Assembly (NCBI RefSeq): GCF_002233675.1
Contig: NZ_NMUQ01000001.1
Coordinates: 1,253,212 to 1,317,211 of the forward strand
Reading direction: 5' to 3'
Origin: Paenibacillus herberti
Lineage (GTDB): Bacteria > Bacillota > Bacilli > Paenibacillales > Paenibacillaceae
Length of the DNA: 64,000 nucleotides
A program made the translations under genes and the position numbers. Positions within the stretch are counted from its first letter, which is position 1, and each line of letters begins with the position of its first letter. Below, piece after piece: positions 49,106 through 58,109 of this stretch. The notes beneath the pieces were generated by a model. That model had not been told where the DNA came from. It ran no database searches and saw only the letters and a program-made list of their open reading frames with translations.

Positions 49106-50602
49106 ATGCGTTGTAACTGGGCTCAAATCGGGACAAACAGGCTGCTGATCTCGCTGGCGCTGGTTTTTATCCTCCTGATGGGGCAGGGAATACGGACAAC
49201 CAATGTCTTTGCTGTAGGAACCGATTCTGTTGCCACCTCTGTAACATCTGCTGCCGATCGGTTGTATGCCGCTCTGCAGGAGCAGAATCGCGTGGAAGCG
49301 GAGCCCGCCTTCAAAGCGGTCAAAAAATGGTGGACTCTGAACAAAGCAAAGGTAAAGTCCAATTCGCTTGAGCTAGCTCTGGAGATCGACAAGCATATAG
49401 CAGCGCTATCTCTAGCTTTGCTGACTGAAGATGTCCCTAAAGCCACGGACGCAGCTGCTGAGCTAAGCTTCTCGCTTCATGCGTATGAGGATGGAGCTTA
49501 TACGAACACGGATCGAGAAATAGAGTTCCCTTTGTCCGCCTATATTACCCAACTACAGCTGGCCAAACAGCTGGCAGATAAGCAGGATTGGGCGGGGGCA
49601 GGTAAGCTCGTGAAACAGCTGCAAAACCGCTGGTTATCCGTTGAGGGCGATGTTGTCAGCCGCTCCCAAACGGTCTACAACCATACGGAACGAGATCTCG
49701 TGTTGGTTGACGCCTATCTGACCAATGAAGATCAGCGACCGCAGGCTGCGGCAGTGCTGGAACGAATGGCTCAAAGCTTGAGTCCGCTGGCGCAAAAGGG
49801 CTACTCGTGGTGGGATGCAGCTTTGATCCCGTTTCGCGAAGGGTTAGAGGCGGTTCTCGTTATCAGCGCCTTGTCTGTTGCTGCTGAGCGCTCCAATTCG
49901 CGGAAGGCAAAGCGCTGGATTGTGGGCGGGACGTCGGCCGGGATCATTCTTTGTATTGCTGCCGGACTCGTTGTAGCGATGCTGATCTCCACGGCTGCGA
50001 TCGGAAGCGGCAATTCAAAGCTTAACGGGTGGACGGGAATTGTCTCCAGCTTGCTTCTGCTGTATGTCAGCTACTGGCTTCATCGCAATGCGGACATACA
50101 GAGGTGGAATCACTTTTTGAAGGGCCAAACGAGCAAAGCCTCCTCCACAGGTCACGCGCTTGGTTTCGGATTGCTGGCGTTTTTCGCCATCGTGCGGGAA
50201 GGACTGGAGACGGTACTGTTCCTCGTCGGATTGGCGGGAAGGATGCCCGCCGGGACGATTATTGCCGGTCTGGCCGCCGGGTTCGGCTTGTTAGCTATAG
50301 TCGCATTGCTGATGCGCTTGGCAGGATCTAGAATTCCGGTACGGCCACTCTTTATCGTATCTAGTCTGGTCGTATTTTATCTTTGCTTCAAATTTCTCGG
50401 CTCCGGCATTCATAGCTTGCAGATGGCCGGGGTCATTCCGTCCTCGGTGAGCGATTATTTGCCAGAGCTGGCATCGATCAGCCTGTACCCGTCCTGGTAC
50501 AGCACGCTTCCTCAGCTAGTGCTCGTCCTGCTTGCTCTGGCAGCTCTGCTGCCGAAGCGATCCCGGGGAGTCGAGAAGCTGCAAGACCAATCGGCAACCT
50601 AG
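49106..50602 (+). CDS. efeU: EfeU: FTR1-family iron permease
   Basis: 498 residues. A signal peptide (about 10-35) leads to an extracytoplasmic helical region of about 200 residues, then seven helices of the FTR1 permease with the two iron-channel motifs R-E-G-L-E at 244-248 and 364-368. The N-terminal extension is typical of Gram-positive EfeU (YwbL). It imports ferric iron delivered by EfeB and EfeO. First gene of efeUOB, preceded by a Fur box; GGAGGCAAAGG precedes the ATG. Confidence 0.95.
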   Translation: MRCNWAQIGTNRLLISLALVFILLMGQGIRTTNVFAVGTDSVATSVTSAADRLYAALQEQNRVEAEPAFKAVKKWWTLNKAKVKSNSLELALEIDKHIAALSLALLTEDVPKATDAAAELSFSLHAYEDGAYTNTDREIEFPLSAYITQLQLAKQLADKQDWAGAGKLVKQLQNRWLSVEGDVVSRSQTVYNHTERDLVLVDAYLTNEDQRPQAAAVLERMAQSLSPLAQKGYSWWDAALIPFREGLEAVLVISALSVAAERSNSRKAKRWIVGGTSAGIILCIAAGLVVAMLISTAAIGSGNSKLNGWTGIVSSLLLLYVSYWLHRNADIQRWNHFLKGQTSKASSTGHALGFGLLAFFAIVREGLETVLFLVGLAGRMPAGTIIAGLAAGFGLLAIVALLMRLAGSRIPVRPLFIVSSLVVFYLCFKFLGSGIHSLQMAGVIPSSVSDYLPELASISLYPSWYSTLPQLVLVLLALAALLPKRSRGVEKLQDQSAT

Positions 50603-50643
50603 CTTTCGATATATTTTTAAATTAATTGGAGGTTCAAGTCCAC

Positions 50644-51819
50644 ATGAATAATCAAACTCAAGCGTTGAAGGTTCTGTCTCTAAGCGGTATTATTCTTCTC
50701 TCCGCATGTTCGAATGCGACCAATTCAAACGAAGCTTCCAATTCAGCCACTACCGCGCCAGCGGCGGATGGTCAGGCTGTCGACTCCACAATTAAGGACA
50801 GCACCGTCAAAATGAAGGCGGAAACAACCAAGCTTCAGGACGCCTTGTCCAAGCAGGACGGGGACCAAGTTAAGGCGCTTGGCAAAGGAATCAACGAACT
50901 GTGGTTATCCTATGAAAATACAGTCCGCCAGTCGTTTCCGCTGGAATATACCGAGGTAGAGAAATATGAAATGCCTATTTTCTCGGCTTCCGCTTATGAC
51001 AAAATTGATTTCACATCCCTTACTGTCACAGCCCAAAATCTGATGGGGGCGCTGGAAAAACTGGAGCAGGCCAAACCTTCCAGTGAGAGCTCATCCGAGC
51101 TGCTAGACAAGGCTGTGGCGAATTACGAGGCTTTCGTAAAAGAGCAAGCGACATCCTTTGCCGCGGCCACCAAAACGTTTGCCGCTGCCGTCAAAAGCGG
51201 GGACGCCGAAAAAGCCAAGCTGGAATATACGAAGGCACGCGTCTATTTTGAGACCATCGAGCCCGTCGCGGAAAGCTTCGGCGATCTTGATCCACGCATC
51301 GACGCTCGCTTGGCCGACGTAGAGAACGAGAAGGATTGGACCGGATACCATCGGATTGAAAAGGCGCTCTGGGCTGATAAGTCGCTGAAGGGTCAGGACG
51401 TTTATGCCGATCAGCTGGTGAAGGATACAGAGGAGCTGGAGGGCAAAATTCAGGACATCAAGCTGAATGCCAAAACGATGGTAGCCGGCGCAATCGAGCT
51501 GATCAACGAGGCTTCAACGTCCAAAATTACGGGCGAGGAAGAAATCTTCTCCAAGACCGACCTCGTTGATCTTGCCGCCAACATCAACGGTTCCAAAACG
51601 GTTTATCTCGCCATCATTCCGGCTTTGAATGAGCATAATCCTGACTTGGCAACTGGGATCGATAAACAGTTTCAAGATATGGAATCTCTGCTGAGAAGCT
51701 ATCAGGAGAACGGCAGCTATATCGCCTATGACAAGCTGACAACCGAGCAAATTCGAGAGCTGAGCGACAAACTGAGCCAGCTGTCGGAGCTCATGACTCA
51801 AACGGCGGCGATTCTCTAA
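50644..51819 (+). CDS. efeO: EfeO: imelysin-family iron-binding lipoprotein
   Basis: 391 residues from the ATG at 50644 (GGAGG about 11 bases upstream). A lipoprotein signal ends at L-L-S-A-C with Cys near 23, followed by a Ser/Asn/Ala-rich linker and the M75/imelysin peptidase-like helical domain. It has the H-R-I-E-K-A-L-W motif near 237, the EfeO counterpart of the H-x-x-E metal site. It binds iron outside the membrane and hands it to EfeU. Its stop codon overlaps the efeB start (TAATG). Confidence 0.95.
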   Translation: MNNQTQALKVLSLSGIILLSACSNATNSNEASNSATTAPAADGQAVDSTIKDSTVKMKAETTKLQDALSKQDGDQVKALGKGINELWLSYENTVRQSFPLEYTEVEKYEMPIFSASAYDKIDFTSLTVTAQNLMGALEKLEQAKPSSESSSELLDKAVANYEAFVKEQATSFAAATKTFAAAVKSGDAEKAKLEYTKARVYFETIEPVAESFGDLDPRIDARLADVENEKDWTGYHRIEKALWADKSLKGQDVYADQLVKDTEELEGKIQDIKLNAKTMVAGAIELINEASTSKITGEEEIFSKTDLVDLAANINGSKTVYLAIIPALNEHNPDLATGIDKQFQDMESLLRSYQENGSYIAYDKLTTEQIRELSDKLSQLSELMTQTAAIL

Positions 51820-53048
51820 TGCAGCCTAAAAAAGATGCAGGCATCTCGCGCCGTGAATTTCTGAAGCTCTCGGCCGTAGCGGCTGCCGCTCTTGCCGTTG
51901 GAGGAGGGGGAGCCGGTGCAGCACTGTCAATGTTTGGTCAAAGCAACGCTCCAGCAGCGCTCAGCAATGACGAGAGGCTGAACTTTTACGGCGCCCATCA
52001 AGCGGGCATTATTACGGCGCAGCAGAAATACCTGTATCTGGGTAGCTTCCGTATCATTACAGACAGCAAAGCGGATCTCATCTCCATGCTCAAGGAATGG
52101 ACGAAGTTCAGCACGCTCGCCGCAGCCGGTGGATACCGGAAGAGCAGCGGCAATAATTTGCTGCCTCCGGCCGATTCCGGGGAGGCAATGGATTTAGGCG
52201 CCGCCAAGCTGACGATTACCTACGGGTTCGGCGAGTCCTTTTTTCTGGACGATGGCAAGGACAGATTCGGCGCTGCTGGGCGCAAGCCTAGCCATTTGAG
52301 CCGTATTCCCCGCATGCCTAAGGATCATCTCGATCCCGCCTTTCAAGCCGGAGACATCGCGGTGCAAGTATGCGCGGATGATCAGCAGATTGCTTTTCAT
52401 GCCTTGCGCAACCTGATTCGGCTCGCTTCGGGAACCGCTATTTTGAACTGGATGGAAGAAGGCTTCACCAGCGCTCCTCCTGATGGAAAAACGCCGCGCA
52501 ATTTGTTTGGATTCAAGGACGGTACGGCCAATAAGCTTCATCAGAGCGATTTTGATGAAGTGGTTTGGGCTGGAACTGGGGAACCGGAATGGATGAGGGG
52601 CGGCTCCTATTTGGCTTACCGCAAAATCCGCATGCTGCTTGAAGTATGGGATCGCAGCTCCTTGAAGGCTCAAGAGGATACGTTCGGTAGATCGAAGGAA
52701 AGCGGAGCTGCTTATGGTGCTGTCGGCGAGTTTGATCCTGTGCCAGTCTCGGAGCAGCCTGTGGATTCACATGTCGCTTTGGCCAAGCAGTCCCGCCAAA
52801 GCATTCATCGGCGCGCATACTCCTATACGGGAGCGATTGAACCGCGCACCGGACAGCTCGATGCCGGACTGCTGTTCCTCAGCTATCAGCGTAATCCGCA
52901 GGAGCAATTCATCCCGATGCTGCGGCTGATGCAGAGCAGGGATCGGCTGAATGAGTATACTCAGCATATTGCAAGCGCGCTTTACGCCTGTCCGGCGGGA
53001 GTCCGAGAAGGAGAGTATATCGGACAGTCTCTGCTAAAAGACATATAA
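51819..53048 (+). CDS. efeB: EfeB: Tat-exported Dyp-type haem peroxidase
   Basis: 409 residues. A twin-arginine signal S-R-R-E-F-L-K-L-S followed by an Ala/Gly-rich helix shows folded export. The Dyp peroxidase motif G-F-K-D-G-T-A-N is near residue 230, and a distal H-V-A-L-A region near 313 fits the proximal haem ligand area. It oxidises ferrous iron, or extracts iron from haem, for the Efe importer. The start overlaps the efeO stop, so the operon is closed by the terminator at 53055. Confidence 0.95.
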   Translation: MQPKKDAGISRREFLKLSAVAAAALAVGGGGAGAALSMFGQSNAPAALSNDERLNFYGAHQAGIITAQQKYLYLGSFRIITDSKADLISMLKEWTKFSTLAAAGGYRKSSGNNLLPPADSGEAMDLGAAKLTITYGFGESFFLDDGKDRFGAAGRKPSHLSRIPRMPKDHLDPAFQAGDIAVQVCADDQQIAFHALRNLIRLASGTAILNWMEEGFTSAPPDGKTPRNLFGFKDGTANKLHQSDFDEVVWAGTGEPEWMRGGSYLAYRKIRMLLEVWDRSSLKAQEDTFGRSKESGAAYGAVGEFDPVPVSEQPVDSHVALAKQSRQSIHRRAYSYTGAIEPRTGQLDAGLLFLSYQRNPQEQFIPMLRLMQSRDRLNEYTQHIASALYACPAGVREGEYIGQSLLKDI

Positions 53049-53054
53049 AATTAG

Positions 53055-53085
53055 CCATCTCCGTGCTTGCGGGAGATGGTTTTTT
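53055..53085 (+). terminator. rho-independent terminator of efeUOB
   Basis: CCATCTCC and GGAGATGG with a nine-base loop, followed by six T, seven bases after the efeB stop. Confidence 0.92.
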
Positions 53086-53157
53086 CATTGTACATTGCAT
53101 GGAGACATAAGAGATAATGAACGTCTTGATCTTTATGGGAGACAACGGGGGGAAGCA

Positions 53158-54354
53158 ATGGCTACATTTTTTCTGCTGCTTATTTACTTAGCATTCATAA
53201 GCTTGGGCTTGCCGGATTCTCTTCTAGGCTCCGCCTGGCCGGAAATGCATCAGGAACTGAACAGTCCGCTCGGGCTAGCTGGACTGCTGTCTATGACGAT
53301 TACGGTCGGAACTATTGTGTCCAGCCTGTTTAGTGGTCCCATTATCAATCGCTTTGGCACAGGCAAGGTTACTCTCGTCAGCTGTATGTTGACTGCAGGC
53401 GCCCTAGTAGGCTTTTCCTTTGCGCCTTCGGTTGCATGGCTCGTTGTATTCGCGATTCCGCTTGGAGTCGGCGGAGGAGCTGTTGATGCTGGGCTCAACA
53501 ATTACGTTGCTGCTCACTACAAAGCCCACCATATGAGCTGGCTGCATTGCTTTTGGGGCTTGGGAGCTACGCTCGGCCCGATTATAATGGCTCAATCACT
53601 GATGACCGGTTCGTGGAGGGAAGGGTATTCGTCGGTTGCCTATATTCAACTAGGATTAGTTGTTCTTTTGCTGCTTAGCCTTCCTTTGTGGCGTCTGATG
53701 GAGCTGAAGTATCATCGAAGCTCCGAGCCGGATTTAACTGATTCGATCCAACCAGAGGAGGGCTCTGACAAGGCCATCAGGCCATTGAAGATTAAAGGCG
53801 TCAAGTTAGCCTTGATGACCTTTTTGTTCTATTGCGGCGTGGAATCAACGCTTGGACTATGGGAGAGCAGCTACCTCGTAAGCACAAAAGGGCTGCCTGC
53901 TGATCAAGCTGCGAAGTGGTTATCGCTTTATTTTGCTGGGATTACGATTGGACGATTCATCACTGGTTTTATAACGTTCAAATTTAGTAATCGCGATTTG
54001 ATTCGCGGCGGGCAATGGTTGGCCGTGGCCGGCGCGCTTCTAATGATTCTCCCTTTGCAGCCGCTGTTCTCCCTTGCCGGATTTATGATTGTAGGCTTGG
54101 GACTCGCACCAATATTCCCGTGTATGCTGCATGAAACGCCGGTGCGATTCGGCAAAAGCCAATCCCAGACGATTATGGGCTACCAGATGGCTGTGGCCTA
54201 TACGGGCAGCACATTGATGCCTCCGTTATTCGGCTTGCTGGCAAGCAATATCTCGATGAAGCTGCTTCCCCTCTATCTGTTCCTGATGGCAGCGGCAATG
54301 TTCTTGTTTTCGGAGAAATTGAATTCTTATATGCGTAAAAGGGCGGCAGCATGA
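53158..54354 (+). CDS. MFS transporter, FucP/YfkF-like 12-TM
   Basis: 398 residues from the ATG at 53158, with GGGGGGAAG upstream. Twelve helices; S-L-G-L-P-D-S-L-L-G-S-A-W-P at the start and W-L-H-C-F-W-G-L-G-A near residue 125 match the group of MFS proteins related to fucose permease FucP. These import sugars in some relatives, but most are uncharacterised. It overlaps the TVP38 gene by four bases. The efe terminator separates it from efeB. Confidence 0.87.
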   Translation: MATFFLLLIYLAFISLGLPDSLLGSAWPEMHQELNSPLGLAGLLSMTITVGTIVSSLFSGPIINRFGTGKVTLVSCMLTAGALVGFSFAPSVAWLVVFAIPLGVGGGAVDAGLNNYVAAHYKAHHMSWLHCFWGLGATLGPIIMAQSLMTGSWREGYSSVAYIQLGLVVLLLLSLPLWRLMELKYHRSSEPDLTDSIQPEEGSDKAIRPLKIKGVKLALMTFLFYCGVESTLGLWESSYLVSTKGLPADQAAKWLSLYFAGITIGRFITGFITFKFSNRDLIRGGQWLAVAGALLMILPLQPLFSLAGFMIVGLGLAPIFPCMLHETPVRFGKSQSQTIMGYQMAVAYTGSTLMPPLFGLLASNISMKLLPLYLFLMAAAMFLFSEKLNSYMRKRAAA

Positions 54355-54980
54355 AATACTCAAAATGGCTCATTTTGATTGTTTACATCGCTTTGTTTAT
54401 TCTGGTTCTCTCGGAGCAACAACGAATTTTGGATTGGATTCAGGCCGAAGGCAACAATCAATTGTTTGTTACCTTTCTATTTGCCATCGTGTTTGCAGCT
54501 GTACCTTTTGTGCCATTCGGAGTTATAGGGGCAATCGTAGGGGCGAAGTATGGACTGCTGCTCGGTGGAATAGTGAACTTAACGGCTTCGAGCATTGCTG
54601 CGGCAGTTACCTACTTTCTTTTTTATTCCATGTTCAAACAGCAGGGATTGGCGTATTTAGAGCGGTCTGATAGGCTGCAATCCCTTCACTCCATGGTCCG
54701 CAACAATGTGTTTTGGGCTGTGTTTACCGGTCGAATAATTCCCATTATGCCGGCATTTTTAATCAATTGTTACGGTGGTGTGTTCAAGCTTTCCTTTCCC
54801 GCATTTCTGCTGGCGACCGTACTTGGGAAAATACCGGCGATGCTCGTTTTTGCCTACGTAGGCGATAGCGCAGCGTCCGGAGCTACACATTGGATCACCG
54901 TTCTGTTGATCTACATTCTGTTTATTGGCTTGATCTACTTGGCCTACAAATACGTTAAAAAGACAAAAACCCGTCCGTGA
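54351..54980 (+). CDS. TVP38/TMEM64 (DedA/VTT) family membrane protein
   Basis: 209 residues, five or six helices. The VTT domain is visible from F-V-P-F-G-V-I-G-A-I-V-G-A-K-Y-G to F-T-G-R-I-I-P-I-M-P-A-F-L-I-N and G-K-I-P-A-M-L-V. DedA/TVP38 proteins are lipid scramblases or flippases. It overlaps the MFS gene (ATGA), so the two are co-expressed; the functional reason is not clear. Confidence 0.9.
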   Translation: MKYSKWLILIVYIALFILVLSEQQRILDWIQAEGNNQLFVTFLFAIVFAAVPFVPFGVIGAIVGAKYGLLLGGIVNLTASSIAAAVTYFLFYSMFKQQGLAYLERSDRLQSLHSMVRNNVFWAVFTGRIIPIMPAFLINCYGGVFKLSFPAFLLATVLGKIPAMLVFAYVGDSAASGATHWITVLLIYILFIGLIYLAYKYVKKTKTRP

Positions 54981-54990
54981 ACGGGTTTTT
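54965..54990. terminator. bidirectional terminator between the TVP38 gene and the Bcr-type gene
   Basis: AAAAACCCGT and ACGGGTTTTT pair around six bases and span the TVP38 stop codon. The converging MFS stop lies eight bases further on. Confidence 0.8.
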
Positions 54991-54997
54991 GTTATTT

Positions 54998-56209
54998 TTA
55001 TGCTGATGGAGCCGTTCCCGGCTTAACTTTGTTCAAGCTCAAAAGGATCATGCTGACAGCGGTCATCATTAAAGCCAGCAGGAGGAAATAAACCGGCATC
55101 ACGAGTAAAGAATCGTTATGCAGCAAGCTCATGCCGCTTGTAATGAGGCTGACCACCGCATAATAGCCCAGGCCAAACATCGCTCCCGCTGTGCCGAGCA
55201 CATCGCTATAGGCGACAAGCGCAACGCTGAGACAGTTCGGTATCATCAGGCCAATGCCCGCCAGTAAAGTAAATACCGACAGGACAATGAAAGCGAGGGA
55301 GAGCAAGGAGCTGCTTACCGCAACATAGGAGCATCCCATTAAAAGCATCGCTCCAAGCGTCGTTATGAGCGCACCGGTTACGATGAGCTTTTCCGCTGAA
55401 AACCGGACCGACAGCTTTCTCGACAGCAAGGCGCCAAGCATGGACGCCAAGGCAACAAAGATGCCTAAAAAGCCAAACGTACCGGGAGTCAAATGGTAAA
55501 ACTCAATAAACAGAAACGGTGCTTCCGCATAATAACTGAACAAGATTCCATTGGTTGTGCCGATCAGCAGTCCGAATGCCCACACTCTCTTATCTTTCAC
55601 AAGTCTTTTACTCACGGAGGAAAGACTGATTATGGCCGCAGCAGATACCTTTGTCTCAGGAAGGGATGAATAAGCATAGGCGAATATCGCCACGCTCATC
55701 CCGATCAAAACAAGAAATACAGCTCCATAGCCAAAAACTTGATCCATCCAGCCGCCAATTAGCGGACCCATTGCGGGTGAAAAAGCTAACGCAGCAGAGA
55801 TCGTAGCAAATGCCGCTTGGCGTTTGGACCCTTCCATGCATTCTCTAATAATCGTCTGGGTAACGACAGAGCCAGCGCTGGCGCCAAAGGCTTGGACAAA
55901 TCGGCTCAGCAGCAGCCAGTAGGCAGAGTCGGACAGATAACAAGCGATACAGCCAATCGCATAGACGAATATGCCCCATAACAAGGCAGGTCTGCGCCCG
56001 ATAAAGTCGGAGAGCCTGCCCCAACTGAACACGCCCAAAGCAAAACCTAAAAAGTAGATTCCAAATGTCAGTTGAATCGTATTATCGCTTGCTCTCATCG
56101 CGGATGCCAAATCCGGCAAGATCGGTGAATAAATCGTCTCGCTAATTTGCGGGAAACCGATGAGCACGATCAATAAAAACAAGGATGGAGTTGAGATTTT
56201 TCTATTCAA
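54998..56209 (-). CDS. MFS multidrug exporter, Bcr/CflA (DHA1) family
   Basis: 403 residues, twelve helices. Y-S-P-I-L-P-D-L-A in helix 1, G-R-L-S-D-F-I-G-R-R-P motif A and the A-S-A-G-S-V-V-T-Q-T-I-I-R-E motif C (antiporter) are all present, the pattern of Bcr/CflA drug exporters. It has a GGGGGAATAA leader upstream of the ATG and is a single gene. Likely substrate: hydrophobic cations or antibiotics; none is provable here. Confidence 0.9.
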   Translation of the reverse strand: MNRKISTPSLFLLIVLIGFPQISETIYSPILPDLASAMRASDNTIQLTFGIYFLGFALGVFSWGRLSDFIGRRPALLWGIFVYAIGCIACYLSDSAYWLLLSRFVQAFGASAGSVVTQTIIRECMEGSKRQAAFATISAALAFSPAMGPLIGGWMDQVFGYGAVFLVLIGMSVAIFAYAYSSLPETKVSAAAIISLSSVSKRLVKDKRVWAFGLLIGTTNGILFSYYAEAPFLFIEFYHLTPGTFGFLGIFVALASMLGALLSRKLSVRFSAEKLIVTGALITTLGAMLLMGCSYVAVSSSLLSLAFIVLSVFTLLAGIGLMIPNCLSVALVAYSDVLGTAGAMFGLGYYAVVSLITSGMSLLHNDSLLVMPVYFLLLALMMTAVSMILLSLNKVKPGTAPSA

Positions 56210-56411
56210 AGTTATTCCCCCTATCAGATGTGCCTAATCTCAGATATCATCCAAGCTGCACAGGGTCATCGGGGTACGGGGGGACATTTATTTATTCTGC
56301 AAATGTAAATCATTTCTTTTCTCCTAATTTGTTGTAAATTTAGATAGGGGGCTATCATGGAGCTTAGCTTATGACGGAATAGTCCGTGTGTCAAATAGGA
56401 GAGGCAGGCGA

Positions 56412-58109
56412 ATGCCATTGTGGGGAAATAAATGGAGGTTCGGCATCTTTAAACGGCTCTTAATCAGCTTCCTCATCGCTCTTATCCCAATCTATGCGCT
56501 CGGTTTTTATATGTACAACTGGAGTAAAACAGAGATTAAACAAGAAATAACGCAGTCGGCTCAGGCGCAAGCCAATTATTATATCAACGATATTCAGAGC
56601 CGCTTAAATCGAATATCCACTATGCAATACGAGATGCTTGGTGATCCTTCTGTTATCCAACTGGCAAACGCCTCGGAAACGCTGGAAAGCTATGATAAAA
56701 TCCAATCGATTCTTTACATACGAGCCAGACTTGAATCAATCAAAAGCAGCAGCGAATGGATCGAAGATGTACGTTTGCTGGCTCCAAATCCGCAAATCAG
56801 CATTTCCGCCACCGAAGGTCTCGAGTCGCTAGAACCCGGCATGCTTAAGGTCCACCGGCTCAGTTCCCCTCACAAACTCGTCACCGATGATAAAAAACTA
56901 TTTATGGAAGCGGCCTCACCGTTGCTTGCCTTTGGAACAACAGCCGATTATATGCCTGATTTCATTGTTGAGATCGAACTGTCGACCGAAACGCTGAAGC
57001 GGGACATGGACAGCTCGAATGAGCGTCCGTACACCGGTAATCTTTCTTTAACATTTGGAAGCGGATTCACGATCCAATCAATCATTAATGCGCCCCAGCG
57101 GAAGGGAGATTATTTTACGATTCAAGCCAAATCAGAAGAATTCAATCTTCTATATTCTCAAGCGATTTTAAAGGATCGAATCTATGAGACCGTTAATCGG
57201 CATGTGTTCTGGTTCTGGATTTTCTCCATTCTGACCTTCGTGGCAGGTTTGCTTTTCCTTCTCTATACGAACCGTACCATTCGAATTCCACTCGCCAAAA
57301 TCGTCAGAGCATTCCGGAATGTGGAGGAAGGAAATTTGAACTTGTCCATCCATCATAATCGACATGATGAATTCAACTATATTTATGATCGCTTCAACAA
57401 CACGCTTGCTAGCGTCCGGCAGCTGATCGACCAGGTGTACAAGCAGAAAATTTTGCTGCAGAATGCAGAACTTAAACAGCTGCAGTCGCAAATTAATCCT
57501 CATTTCCTGTATAACAGCTTGTTTATGGTCGTGCGGTTAATTAAGGCGGAAAAGCTGGAACAGGCTACCGAATTTGTGGATCAGCTTGCAAGTTATTTTA
57601 GGTTCGTAACCCGCAATACAAGTGATACGGTAAGGCTGGCGGTTGAAGTAGAGCATTCCTTGAATTATGCCAGTATTCAGCAGATCCGCTTCCACGACCG
57701 AATCTCGATTCTGTTCGATGAGCCCCCTGAACATTGCCGTGACATGATGGTGCCAAGACTCGTTTTGCAGCCACTCGTCGAGAACGCATTCGTGCATGCG
57801 CTGGAAGACAAGCTGGTAGGTGGTTTGCTGAAAGTATCTTTTGCGCCAATGGATAAGGGATGGCAAATCAAAGTGGAGGACAACGGTGATAACCCGGACG
57901 ATAAAATTGCTGCGCTGCAAGCTCTGCTGGGGCAGGAGCAGCATGACGCGGAAGTGACGGCCGTACTTAATGTAGATCGACGATTAAAGTATAAGTTTGG
58001 ACCTGGAAGCGGGCTTGAAGTAGGTAAATCTGAGCTTGGCGGCGTAAAGATCATCATGAAGCTGCTGGAAACGGAGGACAATAATGGTTCATCTATTGAT
58101 CGTGGATGA
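56412..58109 (+). CDS. YesM-family sensor histidine kinase
   Basis: 565 residues from the ATG at 56412, with AGGAGAGG seven bases upstream. Membrane helices at about 15-35 and 265-285 flank a large extracellular sensor; HAMP at about 290-345; phospho-acceptor His364 in the hallmark Q-I-N-P-H-F-L-Y-N-S; HATPase domain near 460-555 with V-E-N-A-F-V-H-A and D-N-G-D-N. YesM kinases sense sugars outside the cell, often through the solute-binding protein. The response regulator gene overlaps its end by 26 bp. Confidence 0.94.
   Translation: MPLWGNKWRFGIFKRLLISFLIALIPIYALGFYMYNWSKTEIKQEITQSAQAQANYYINDIQSRLNRISTMQYEMLGDPSVIQLANASETLESYDKIQSILYIRARLESIKSSSEWIEDVRLLAPNPQISISATEGLESLEPGMLKVHRLSSPHKLVTDDKKLFMEAASPLLAFGTTADYMPDFIVEIELSTETLKRDMDSSNERPYTGNLSLTFGSGFTIQSIINAPQRKGDYFTIQAKSEEFNLLYSQAILKDRIYETVNRHVFWFWIFSILTFVAGLLFLLYTNRTIRIPLAKIVRAFRNVEEGNLNLSIHHNRHDEFNYIYDRFNNTLASVRQLIDQVYKQKILLQNAELKQLQSQINPHFLYNSLFMVVRLIKAEKLEQATEFVDQLASYFRFVTRNTSDTVRLAVEVEHSLNYASIQQIRFHDRISILFDEPPEHCRDMMVPRLVLQPLVENAFVHALEDKLVGGLLKVSFAPMDKGWQIKVEDNGDNPDDKIAALQALLGQEQHDAEVTAVLNVDRRLKYKFGPGSGLEVGKSELGGVKIIMKLLETEDNNGSSIDRG

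Noticed and set aside
57537-57944. minus-strand ORF within the YesM gene
   Set aside because: Antisense to the catalytic part of the kinase; shadow frame.
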